Assembly: GCA_024697705.1 (NCBI GenBank)
Contig: JAILFF010000025.1
Span: 1-8,291, forward strand
DNA length: 8,291 nt
Reading direction: 5' to 3'
Source of the DNA: Ruminococcus sp.
GTDB taxonomy: Bacteria; Bacillota; Clostridia; Oscillospirales; Ruminococcaceae
The translations under genes were made by a program, and so were the position numbers. Below, piece by piece: positions 1 through 5,145 of this stretch (within the stretch, counting starts at the first letter, position 1; every line of letters starts with the position of its first letter). The notes under the pieces are model-generated. The model was given only the letters and a program-made list of their open reading frames with translations. It ran no database searches and was not told the origin of the DNA.

Positions 1-169
1 GGCAAGCCTGTACAAAGGCTATCTCGATGAGGAGTTCCGTCTGTTAAAGCAAAGCTATACGAATTACGAACGCTACGCGCCTATCGAAAAGCTGATAAGC
101 GAGCTGACCTGTCTTGAACCGCAGCTTATCCCCGAAAACGCGCTGGTAAGAGAATTCATCGGCGGCTGA
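1..169 (+). CDS. C-terminal end of an upstream protein, possibly uridine kinase family
   Basis: An open frame enters from the left edge (first full codon at base 2) and ends at TGA 167-169, giving 55 C-terminal residues. They are rich in Leu, Glu and Tyr and end in IPENALVREFIGG. A C-terminal tail of the form 'P-x-N-S-x-x-REFIGG' is what I remember from the phosphoribulokinase/uridine kinase-like nucleoside kinases of Clostridia. No P-loop or other catalytic motif lies inside the window, so that name rests only on the tail. A strong terminator follows 22 bases after the stop, so the gene ends its own transcription unit. The coding frame is secure; the function is a weak guess. Confidence 0.6.
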   Translation, partial: ASLYKGYLDEEFRLLKQSYTNYERYAPIEKLISELTCLEPQLIPENALVREFIGG

Positions 170-190
170 CGGCTGTCGAATAACAATTTA

Positions 191-243
191 AATGATAACA
201 GCAGCGCTGTCGTCGGGAGGTCTGACGGCGGCGTTTTATCATT
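191..243 (+). terminator. Intrinsic terminator, probably bidirectional
   Basis: GCTGTCGTC (206-214) pairs with GACGGCGGC (224-232), with two G-U pairs, across a nine-base loop. The stem extends outward by about three further pairs and is followed by TTTTAT on the + strand. An outer inverted repeat AATGATAA (191-198) / TTATCATT (236-243) puts an A-rich flank on the left. It closes the upstream gene and insulates the amidase gene. Confidence 0.8.
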
Positions 244-262
244 CGGTCAAAATCAGAAGAGT

Positions 263-291
263 GCATAATCATTGAACAGTGCGCATAATAA
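263..291 (+). promoter_or_regulatory. Possible sporulation-sigma promoter / direct repeat upstream of the amidase
   Basis: GCATAATCATT (263-273) is repeated with one change as GCATAATAATT (283-293), exactly 20 bases apart. Read as a promoter, GCATA (263-267), a 16-base gap and CATAATA (284-290) resemble the GHATR / CATDHTW type elements of SigG, or the ATA / CATA elements of SigE, though the gap is a base short for SigG. CwlD-type genes are sporulation-controlled in Bacillus, which fits. No good sigma-A promoter is visible between 244 and 337. This is a tentative call. Confidence 0.3.
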
Positions 292-324
292 TTCAGTGAA
301 AGAATTTATCAGTCAAATATTTTC

Positions 325-329
325 GGAGG
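325..329 (+). promoter_or_regulatory. Ribosome binding site that sets the amidase start
   Basis: GGAGG lies 8 bases before ATG 338. The same frame is open further upstream to a TTG at 272, but that start has no ribosome site and would put 22 residues before the lipoprotein signal peptide. Confidence 0.85.
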
Positions 330-337
330 TATGCGCT

Positions 338-1105
338 ATGAAAAAAACAGCAATATTACTCGCAGCGGCAGGACTTATGCTCTGCGGCTGCGAACTTGAA
401 CAAGCTCAAACCGACAATGAAAAGACTGCCGAAAGCCGCAGAAATGCTCTTATTCAGCCCGTGTCGGCTAACATGGCTGTCAAACCGACAGTCGTTATCG
501 ACCCGGGTCACGGAGGAATGGACGGCGGAGGAGTATCGGTCAATAACGTTCCCGAAAAAGGAATAAATCTGAATATTGCGCTCGGGCTCAGCGATATGCT
601 GCGGCTGATGGGCTACGAGGTAAAGCTGACCCGCACCGACGACCGCTCGATACACGACGACGGCGTGGAGGGACTTCGCGAACAGAAGCTCTCGGATATG
701 AAAAATCGGCTCGAAATGTTCAACACTCCCGACGCCGTGTGCATTTCGATACATCAGAACCGTTTCACCGACCCCAAATATCACGGAGCGCAGATGTTTT
801 ATTACAAGGATAATTCTCAGGCAGGACGGCTCGCGGAGAATCTCAGACTCAGGATAAAAGGCTTATTGCAGCCCGATAACGAGCGCGAGACAAAGGCTAT
901 GGACGACGAGCTGTATCTGCTGAAAAACTGCGTCAACCCTGCTGTCATGGCGGAGTGCGGCTTTCTGTCGAATCCAGAAGAAGCGAATCTGCTTGAACAC
1001 GAACCGTACCAAAAGGAAATATCCTTCGCACTGATGTGCGGAATAAACGACTATCATATAGAATCCGGGAGAATTTCCGAGAAAAACAGAGAAAACAGCA
1101 GATAA
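338..1105 (+). CDS. cwlD: N-acetylmuramoyl-L-alanine amidase (Amidase_3), CwlD-like lipoprotein
   Basis: This zinc-dependent amidase cleaves the bond between N-acetylmuramic acid and L-alanine in peptidoglycan. In CwlD this strips stem peptides so that muramic-delta-lactam of the spore cortex can form. The 255-residue protein starts with a lysine-rich, hydrophobic signal ending in a lipobox-like LCGC (Cys18), predicting a lipid-anchored extracytoplasmic enzyme. The Cys at -2 of the lipobox is unusual. The Amidase_3 domain spans about 50-240, with the expected metal and catalytic residues: His58 in DPGHGG, Glu73 in PEKGINL, His139 in SIHQN and Glu206 in AECGFLSNPEE. The stretches around SDMKNR, GAQMFYY and YLLKN read like Bacillus CwlD, which supports the symbol over a generic autolysin. 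There are no SH3 or cell-wall repeat domains. The gene stands alone between a terminator and the next promoter. Confidence 0.85.
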   Translation: MKKTAILLAAAGLMLCGCELEQAQTDNEKTAESRRNALIQPVSANMAVKPTVVIDPGHGGMDGGGVSVNNVPEKGINLNIALGLSDMLRLMGYEVKLTRTDDRSIHDDGVEGLREQKLSDMKNRLEMFNTPDAVCISIHQNRFTDPKYHGAQMFYYKDNSQAGRLAENLRLRIKGLLQPDNERETKAMDDELYLLKNCVNPAVMAECGFLSNPEEANLLEHEPYQKEISFALMCGINDYHIESGRISEKNRENSR

Positions 1106-1141
1106 CAGGATTTTTCGGTAGGATAACGGCTTTGACCCCGC

Positions 1142-1170
1142 TTGACGTTCTCATGAACTTATGATATAAT
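1142..1170 (+). promoter_or_regulatory. Sigma-A promoter for the DUF1836/small-peptide operon
   Basis: TTGACG (1142-1147), a 17-base spacer and TATAAT (1165-1170), with the extended -10 TGA at 1162-1164. This is a near-consensus, presumably strong promoter about 52 bases upstream of the DUF1836 start. Confidence 0.85.
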
Positions 1171-1180
1171 ATTAAAAACG

Positions 1181-1195
1181 CATGAGGATATCATG
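1181..1195 (+). repeat. Small inverted repeat in the 5' leader of the DUF1836 gene
   Basis: CATGA (1181-1185), GGATA, TCATG (1191-1195) can fold as a 5-bp hairpin a few bases after the predicted transcription start. It could also be a dyad operator for the helix-turn-helix protein encoded next. The arms are short and the call is tentative. Confidence 0.3.
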
Positions 1196-1228
1196 TGACT
1201 TAAGTAATATATAAGGAAGTGGAGAAAA

Positions 1229-1834
1229 ATGCCTTTTACATTGCCGGGAACCGCTATCCCATTCGACGAAAAGGCTCACGAGGACACCTTTTCTCTTATA
1301 GCACCGATCATTTCCGCTACCGGGGGGCTTTCGCTGTCACAGCTTTCGCAGCTCACCGGAATAGAGGGCTCAACGATACAAAACTGGGTCAAGCGCGGCT
1401 GGGTAATTCCTTCAAGCTCGAAAAAGTACGGCGAGCGCTCGGTAGTGCGTATAATGCTCATAAACATCATGCGCGGCACCCTTAAGCTCGAAGACATAAC
1501 CAAACTAATGATGATAGTGAACGGCGACGTGGTAGACCCCAACGACGATATCCTTCACGACCGCGAGCTTTACAATCTGCTCTGTTCGGCTATTTACGAG
1601 GTGGAGGACAACCGCTATCACACGAGCGATGAAATGCGAGCCGTAGTCACCGCGAAGCTCCCGCCCGAGATACAGGGGCGTGAGAGACGTATTCTCGAAA
1701 ACGTACTGCTTATCATGGTGGAATCGGCGCTTTCGGGCTATTTCAGACAGCTTGCGAAGAACGAGTTTGACGAGCTGGATTACTACTCCTCCGAAGTCGG
1801 CATGGCGAAGGGTCCTCTTTTCCTGAACCAGTAA
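1229..1834 (+). CDS. DUF1836-family helix-turn-helix regulator
   Basis: A 201-residue cytoplasmic protein of the DUF1836 family common in Clostridia. A MerR-like helix-turn-helix is visible at about residues 34-60 (LSLSQLSQLTG, then STIQNWVKRGWV), where the second helix and the following wing would contact DNA. The rest (about 75-180) is helical and acidic and includes the family's NGDV-x-D-x-x-DDI stretch, presumably for dimerisation or sensing. The start at ATG 1229 follows AAGGAAG (1213-1219) and GGAG (1221-1224); another frame overlapping here lacks any family signature. It is the first gene after a strong promoter and lies 15 bases before three small ORFs, so it may control them and itself. 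The targets of DUF1836 proteins are not established as far as I know. The family call is from memory of its motif, not a search. Confidence 0.8.
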   Translation: MPFTLPGTAIPFDEKAHEDTFSLIAPIISATGGLSLSQLSQLTGIEGSTIQNWVKRGWVIPSSSKKYGERSVVRIMLINIMRGTLKLEDITKLMMIVNGDVVDPNDDILHDRELYNLLCSAIYEVEDNRYHTSDEMRAVVTAKLPPEIQGRERRILENVLLIMVESALSGYFRQLAKNEFDELDYYSSEVGMAKGPLFLNQ

Positions 1835-1849
1835 AAGGGGGGCGCCCGA

Positions 1850-1978
1850 ATGGATAAAAAATACATTTCACGCAAGGTCGGACGGATAAAGAAAAAGGCT
1901 GCAAAGACCGGCGGTTTTCTGTTCGAGCTTTTCGATCTGATACTCGAAGTGACCGATATGCTGAAAAACGCCAAGTGA
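1850..1978 (+). CDS. Small basic protein with an amphipathic C-terminal helix (42 aa)
   Basis: ATG 1850 to TGA 1976-1978 encodes 42 residues of unknown function. The N-terminal half is strongly basic (nine Lys/Arg in residues 3-19). After Gly21-Gly22 comes FLFELFDLILEVTDML, an amphipathic helix with acids at 26, 29, 33 and 36, spaced 3-4-3 so that they line one face, with Leu, Ile and Phe on the other. The segment LFDLILEVTDML matches the pattern LFDxxLxxxDxL also found in the next ORF. The ribosome site is a weak G-run (1837-1842) 7 bases upstream, only 15 bases after the DUF1836 stop, so translation is probably coupled. There is no signal peptide. Its size is near the limit for a confident gene call, but frame, packing and the shared motif support it. 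Confidence 0.6.
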   Translation: MDKKYISRKVGRIKKKAAKTGGFLFELFDLILEVTDMLKNAK

Positions 1979-1991
1979 GGTGAAATGCCGT

Positions 1992-2192
1992 ATGTATAAC
2001 CTTTTTGATTTCTTTTTGGGATTTTTTGATATTTTGGATATCTTGCAGATCGGCAAAAAGATCGGAGAAACTGTTTTGGAAAAGAAAAAAGTCAAAGAAA
2101 TAGCCAAAAGCAATATGCCGAGATCGGGGCGCGAGTACGATTTAAAAGATAATAAGATCAAAGGGAATGATCCCGAAAGAAGTGACAAGTAA
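1992..2192 (+). CDS. Small protein with a hydrophobic/acidic N-terminal helix and charged tail (66 aa)
   Basis: Starting at ATG 1992, with GAGG (1977-1980) overlapping the previous stop, this ORF encodes 66 residues. An in-frame GTG at 1980 would add four residues but overlaps the ribosome site. Residues 2-20 are very hydrophobic, with Asp6, Asp13 and Asp16 on one side; LFDFFLGFFDIL fits LFDxxLxxxDxL as in the preceding ORF. After about residue 21 the protein turns into a lysine- and charge-rich, probably disordered tail. It could insert in or lie along a membrane, or assemble with its sisters. No known family is recognised. The codons are noticeably T-rich compared with the flanking enzymes. 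It ends in TAATG, overlapping the next start. Confidence 0.65.
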   Translation: MYNLFDFFLGFFDILDILQIGKKIGETVLEKKKVKEIAKSNMPRSGREYDLKDNKIKGNDPERSDK

Positions 2193-2407
2193 TGGATTTT
2201 TTGATAGAGATTCTTGACGATCTTTTGGAATTGCTGCTTCCGCTTATCAAGAAGCTGTTTTTGTTCATTAAGGATAAGCTGATACCGTTCATCGTGTTGT
2301 CTTTAAGCGAAGCGAAACACAATGCGCGTCTGAAAAAGTTTAAGGACGAGCTTGATATTAAGGCGCATGACGTCGGGAGCGGCGAAAAATATTTTACCAA
2401 GGAATAA
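2192..2407 (+). CDS. Small leucine-rich amphipathic protein (71 aa)
   Basis: ATG 2192 shares its A with the TAA stop of the previous ORF, so translation is almost certainly coupled; only a weak purine-rich site (GAAAGAAG) lies upstream. The 71 residues begin with FLIEILDDLLELLLPLIKK, a Leu/Ile-rich helix with acids at 6, 9, 10 and 13. A second hydrophobic segment, LFLFIKDKLIPFIVLSL, spans about 22-38, and a charged tail about 39-71. The acid spacing in LIEILDDLLELL (positions 3, 7 and 10) matches the motif of the two preceding small proteins. It may be a membrane-associated helical hairpin. The function is unknown; toxin, bacteriocin-like or scaffold roles are all possible and none is shown. 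Confidence 0.65.
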   Translation: MDFLIEILDDLLELLLPLIKKLFLFIKDKLIPFIVLSLSEAKHNARLKKFKDELDIKAHDVGSGEKYFTKE

Positions 2408-2417
2408 AAATCACACG

Positions 2418-2449
2418 GGGCGCATTCCGTAAGGACTGCGCTCTTTATT
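2418..2449 (+). terminator. Hairpin with GTAA tetraloop and T-rich tail (terminator or attenuator)
   Basis: GGGCGCATTCC (2418-2428) pairs with GGACTGCGCTC (2433-2443), with one mismatch and one G-U, around the GNRA-type tetraloop GTAA. TTTATT follows. It lies 10 bases after the last small ORF and 9 bases before the ribosome site of the hydrolase gene. It should end most transcripts from the small-peptide operon or lower expression of the hydrolase. The interrupted T tract suggests partial read-through. Confidence 0.65.
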
Positions 2450-2469
2450 ATCCGAACGGAGAAGAAAAA

Positions 2470-3615
2470 ATGCTCAATACTTTCGGAAAAAATACTGTTC
2501 CGGGAACTGCTGAAATGCTGCTTTATCTTGACATACTGACCTACTTTCCCGAATTCGCGCACGGTGACTATGAAACGGCGGGGGATTTTGTCAGGGAATA
2601 CCTGCAAACGCCCGCAAAGAAACGCCCGACAACTATGTTCAGCGGATTCTGCCACGACGAACGCTCGGGCGTTGCGGAAATAATGGAGAAGATATCGCGC
2701 TTTGACAGGCTGATGAAACTAAAAATAGCCTACGCCCCGTCGGAGACGGATAATATCAACTCGCTTTGCTTTACGGAGGACACAATACTCCCCTGCGGTA
2801 AAATTCCGAAAAGAAAAGTCTATATAATAATCGGGTGCAATTATCGGTTGGGAGAATACTCCTGCGGCGGCGTGCTGACAAACACATGGGCTGATAATTT
2901 TCTCGGGGCGGTGCAGGCGGATACCGTCGAACAGCAGAGTATTCTGAGCTTTTTTGATAAAGCCGTCGCCGCCGCAAAAAAAGACCTTCCCGGGAATACG
3001 GAGCTGTCAATTACAGTGAGCGGGCACTCGAAAGCGGGCAATATGGCGCAGTATATAACCATTCTCAGAGAAGAAGTAAACCGCTGCATATCCTTCGACG
3101 GACAGGGCTTTTCGGGCAGATTTGTCCGCAAATACCGTGAGCAGATACTGCGGCGCGGTTCAAAGATCATTAGTATCTGCCCGAACGTGAGTATTACGGG
3201 AAGTCTTCTGCACTGCTTGGAAAACGTAAGGACGATTCACATCAAAACGGCGGTTCTCGGCGAAAAAGGCGGGCACATCATTCCGCTTTACTATCATATC
3301 CCTGTCTCGGTGCTGGACGATAGCGGAAAGCTAAGAGCAAGAACAAAGCATTGGACTGCGCTAAATAACATTCTGCGGAGCTTGTCAATGCTTCCGGAAA
3401 ATATGGCTCGGGTTTTGCCGCTTTGGGACGAGGAACGTGCGCTGAAAAGGATCGGCACGGCGATCATGCGTTATTTCAAAGGCGACAAGGCGACGGCTGT
3501 TTGCGAACTTCTCGACCCGCACGCGCTTTTCCTTATAGCGGCAGGGCTGATCGCTGCGGCGGTGTTAGCGCCGTTCATGCTTGTCAAGGCTATATTCGGC
3601 AAATCATATCCTTAA
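2470..3615 (+). CDS. DUF2974 (Mbeg1-like) alpha/beta-hydrolase-fold protein with C-terminal membrane segment
   Basis: A 381-residue protein that looks like the DUF2974/Mbeg1-like family, which has a lipase-type alpha/beta-hydrolase fold. The nucleophile elbow is GHSKAGN (185-191) with Ser187. SFDGQGFS (208-215) corresponds to the family's 'FDGPGF' strand end, and His294 in KHW is the best candidate for the catalytic His. The N-terminal LLYLDILTY (about 17-25) is also typical of the family. Residues 353-375 form a hydrophobic helix followed by Lys, suggesting a C-terminal membrane anchor; there is no signal peptide, so the hydrolase domain probably faces the cytoplasm. The substrate is unknown. 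GGAG (2458-2461) gives the start. A terminator-like hairpin separates it from the three amphipathic peptides, leaving open whether it belongs to the same unit. Confidence 0.8.
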   Translation: MLNTFGKNTVPGTAEMLLYLDILTYFPEFAHGDYETAGDFVREYLQTPAKKRPTTMFSGFCHDERSGVAEIMEKISRFDRLMKLKIAYAPSETDNINSLCFTEDTILPCGKIPKRKVYIIIGCNYRLGEYSCGGVLTNTWADNFLGAVQADTVEQQSILSFFDKAVAAAKKDLPGNTELSITVSGHSKAGNMAQYITILREEVNRCISFDGQGFSGRFVRKYREQILRRGSKIISICPNVSITGSLLHCLENVRTIHIKTAVLGEKGGHIIPLYYHIPVSVLDDSGKLRARTKHWTALNNILRSLSMLPENMARVLPLWDEERALKRIGTAIMRYFKGDKATAVCELLDPHALFLIAAGLIAAAVLAPFMLVKAIFGKSYP

Positions 3616-3669
3616 CAATCGGTATAGGCACGGTTCAACCGCTGCAATTTGTGAAACGGAGGTAAGGCA

Positions 3670-3984
3670 ATGCCATCGACAAAGGAATATCTTGATTTTA
3701 TTCTCGAACAATTCTCGTTGTCCGACGGTATAACATACCGTGCGATGATGGGCGAATATATACTCTACCGCAATGGCAGGATATTCGGCGGTATTTATGA
3801 CGACCGCCTTCTTGTAAAGCCCGTAAGTTCGGCTGCCGCCCTTATGCCGAACGCTGTGCGCGAAAAGCCATACGAGGGCGCTAAGGAAATGCTTCTCGTT
3901 GACAATGTTGACGACCGTGAGTTTTTAGCACGGCTTGCAAAGCAAATGTATAACGAACTTCCCGAGCCGAAAAGGAGGAAATAA
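3670..3984 (+). CDS. TfoX/Sxy N-terminal-domain protein
   Basis: A 104-residue protein with the TfoX N-terminal domain, seen in TYRAMMGEYILYRNGRIFGG (22-41) and the following DDRLLVKP (44-51), then EMLLVDNVDD (73-82) and a final helix. The C-terminal helix-hairpin domain of competence regulator TfoX/Sxy is missing, as in many short Firmicutes members, so a competence role should not be assumed; these small proteins are of unknown function. GGAGG (3658-3662) sits 7 bases before ATG 3670. Its TAA is one base from the start of the GyrI-like gene, and the next gene's AAGGAGG lies inside its last codons, so the two are co-translated. The 54-base gap before it shows no clear promoter or terminator. 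Confidence 0.85.
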   Translation: MPSTKEYLDFILEQFSLSDGITYRAMMGEYILYRNGRIFGGIYDDRLLVKPVSSAAALMPNAVREKPYEGAKEMLLVDNVDDREFLARLAKQMYNELPEPKRRK

Positions 3985-3985
3985 A

Positions 3986-4621
3986 ATGGCATTTGATTAT
4001 AAAAAGGAATACAAGGAGTTTTATCTGCCGCCCCGAAAGCCGACTATCGTTACCGTGCCGCCGATGAACTTCATCGCTGTGCGCGGCAGCGGAGACCCTA
4101 ATTCGGAGGACGGAGAATACAAAGCCGCAATGGAGATACTCTACGGTATCGCTTATACCATAAAAATGAGCAAGAAAGGCAGCCATCATATCGAGGGCTA
4201 CTTCGATTATGTCGTGCCGCCGCTTGAGGGCTTCTGGTGGCAGGAGGGCGTTTCGGGGATAGATTACGCTCACAAGGAAAACTTCCGCTGGATATCGGTG
4301 ATACGTCTGCCGGAATTTGTTAGAAAAGCCGATTTCGATTGGGCGGTCGAAGAAGCATCAAGAAAGAAAAATTCGGACTTCTCAAAGACCGAATTTCTTA
4401 CTTACGACGAGGGCTTATGCGTACAATGTATGCATATTGGCAGCTACGACGACGAGCCGGAAACGGTGCGGCTCATGAATGAATATCTTGACGAACAGGG
4501 ATACGTGACCGACATCACGGAAAAGCGCCTTCATCATGAAATTTACCTTTCCGACGCAAGGCGCGTTCCGCCCGAAAAGCTGAAAACGGTCATTCGCCAC
4601 CCCATTGCTCCGAAGCTGTGA
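3986..4621 (+). CDS. GyrI-like small-molecule-binding domain protein
   Basis: A 211-residue cytoplasmic protein of the two-repeat GyrI-like (SOUL-like fold) group. The opening YKKEYKEFYLPPRKPTIV followed by VPPMNFIAVRGSGDPN (24-39) is the hallmark of the stand-alone GyrI-like subfamily. Further signatures are EGFWW (81-85), FRWISVIRLPEFV (100-112), CMHIGSYDDEPET (148-160) and the terminal HHEIYLSDARRVPPEKLKT (183-201). Relatives of this type bind small hydrophobic compounds, and some have been shown to hydrolyse cyclopropanoid toxins; which ligand this one takes is unknown. AAGGAGG (3972-3978) gives the start at ATG 3986. The frame continues upstream to 3935, but that would overlap tfoX and the ribosome site. 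No DNA-binding domain is fused, so it is not an AraC-type regulator. Confidence 0.88.
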   Translation: MAFDYKKEYKEFYLPPRKPTIVTVPPMNFIAVRGSGDPNSEDGEYKAAMEILYGIAYTIKMSKKGSHHIEGYFDYVVPPLEGFWWQEGVSGIDYAHKENFRWISVIRLPEFVRKADFDWAVEEASRKKNSDFSKTEFLTYDEGLCVQCMHIGSYDDEPETVRLMNEYLDEQGYVTDITEKRLHHEIYLSDARRVPPEKLKTVIRHPIAPKL

Positions 4622-4652
4622 ATATGAATCTGATGAAGTAACCTAAGCAGAA

Positions 4653-4684
4653 ACAAATTACATTTGTCATCGCAAATAGTGACA
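4653..4684. repeat. Overlapping inverted repeats upstream of the membrane-protein promoter
   Basis: ACAAAT (4653-4658), TAC, ATTTGT (4662-4667) is a perfect dyad. TGTCA (4665-4669) and TGACA (4680-4684) form a second, overlapping dyad. Both sit just upstream of the -35 element at 4694 and could be an activator or repressor site. There is no supporting T tract for a terminator. Confidence 0.35.
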
Positions 4685-4693
4685 GGCGGCATC

Positions 4694-4722
4694 TTCACGT
4701 TACAGATTGTTTGTGATATAAT
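4694..4722 (+). promoter_or_regulatory. Promoter of the small membrane-protein gene
   Basis: TTCACG (4694-4699), a 17-base spacer and TATAAT (4717-4722), with extended -10 TGA at 4714-4716. The weak -35 plus extended -10 suggests a moderate sigma-A promoter, about 40 bases before the start codon. Confidence 0.75.
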
Positions 4723-4761
4723 AATATCAGAACATAATTCTTCAGTGAGGAGGTCTTTATC

Positions 4762-5094
4762 ATGCGTATCGGCAGATTTTTTACTAACAGCCGCAGATAT
4801 TTTTTGAAACAAGCTCTTTGGTCGGTGATCTATTCGGGGATAGCTTTTATGATACTTGTGTACGCGGCATTTTCCACAATGAGTCCAAAGCCTGCCTATC
4901 GTGTATTAATGGTCGAATTACTGCTTTTTATCCTGCTGACGACAGCTTATATCAAATTCGGAAAGAAAAGACTTCCCGAATGGGACGGCAAGTATACTGC
5001 GTGTTCGATCGGGATCATGATAAGCTCGGTACCCGCCGCGCTGATCTTGTTCAGAATATTCGGTCATATCCAAAAACTTATATTTAATCATTAA
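4762..5094 (+). CDS. Small integral membrane protein, three predicted helices
   Basis: A 110-residue protein with a basic N-terminus (four Arg and one Lys in the first 16) followed by hydrophobic segments at about 18-38, 47-66 and 80-100. The basic clusters before the first segment and after the second (KFGKKR, 65-70) predict a cytoplasmic N-terminus by the positive-inside rule. I do not recognise a family; there are no conserved catalytic or metal-binding residues. GAGGAGGT (4747-4754) is a strong ribosome site 7 bases from ATG 4762. It has its own promoter and shares a terminator with the convergent glnA-ANTAR operon, so it is a single-gene unit. A second overlapping frame (4818-5087) is a shadow without its own ribosome site. 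Confidence 0.8.
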   Translation: MRIGRFFTNSRRYFLKQALWSVIYSGIAFMILVYAAFSTMSPKPAYRVLMVELLLFILLTTAYIKFGKKRLPEWDGKYTACSIGIMISSVPAALILFRIFGHIQKLIFNH

Positions 5095-5130
5095 AAAGCC
5101 CGGCACGGAAACGTCTGTCTTCCGTGCCGG
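5093..5130 (-). terminator. Intrinsic terminator of the glnA-ANTAR operon (convergent, partly bidirectional)
   Basis: CCGGCACGGAA (5100-5110) and TTCCGTGCCGG (5120-5130) form a perfect 11-bp stem with a 9-base loop. On the - strand it is followed two bases later by TTTTT (5097-5093), making it a strong terminator 15 bases after the ANTAR stop. On the + strand the tail is only TTCTGT, so it ends the membrane-protein transcript less well. Confidence 0.88.
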
Positions 5131-5145
5131 TTCTGTATCCGACTG

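Noticed and set aside
272..337. N-terminal extension of the amidase from TTG 272
   Set aside because: It would bury the lipoprotein signal peptide, and the GGAGG at 325 clearly serves ATG 338.
1106..1141. Possible terminator after the amidase gene
   Set aside because: GATAACAGG and GGATAACGG are a direct, not inverted, repeat; no stem followed by a T tract could be built.
1838..1847. GGGCGCCC palindrome before the 42-residue ORF
   Set aside because: It is a self-complementary 8-mer without a loop or T tail; more simply a G-rich weak ribosome site.
2158..2655. 165-residue open frame on the - strand across the small-peptide/hydrolase junction
   Set aside because: It has no ribosome site or recognisable motif and lies opposite better-supported + strand genes, a hairpin and a ribosome site.
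3616..3657. Hairpin CGGTTCAACCG between hydrolase and tfoX
   Set aside because: The stem is only four base pairs and no T tract follows, so it is not called as a terminator.
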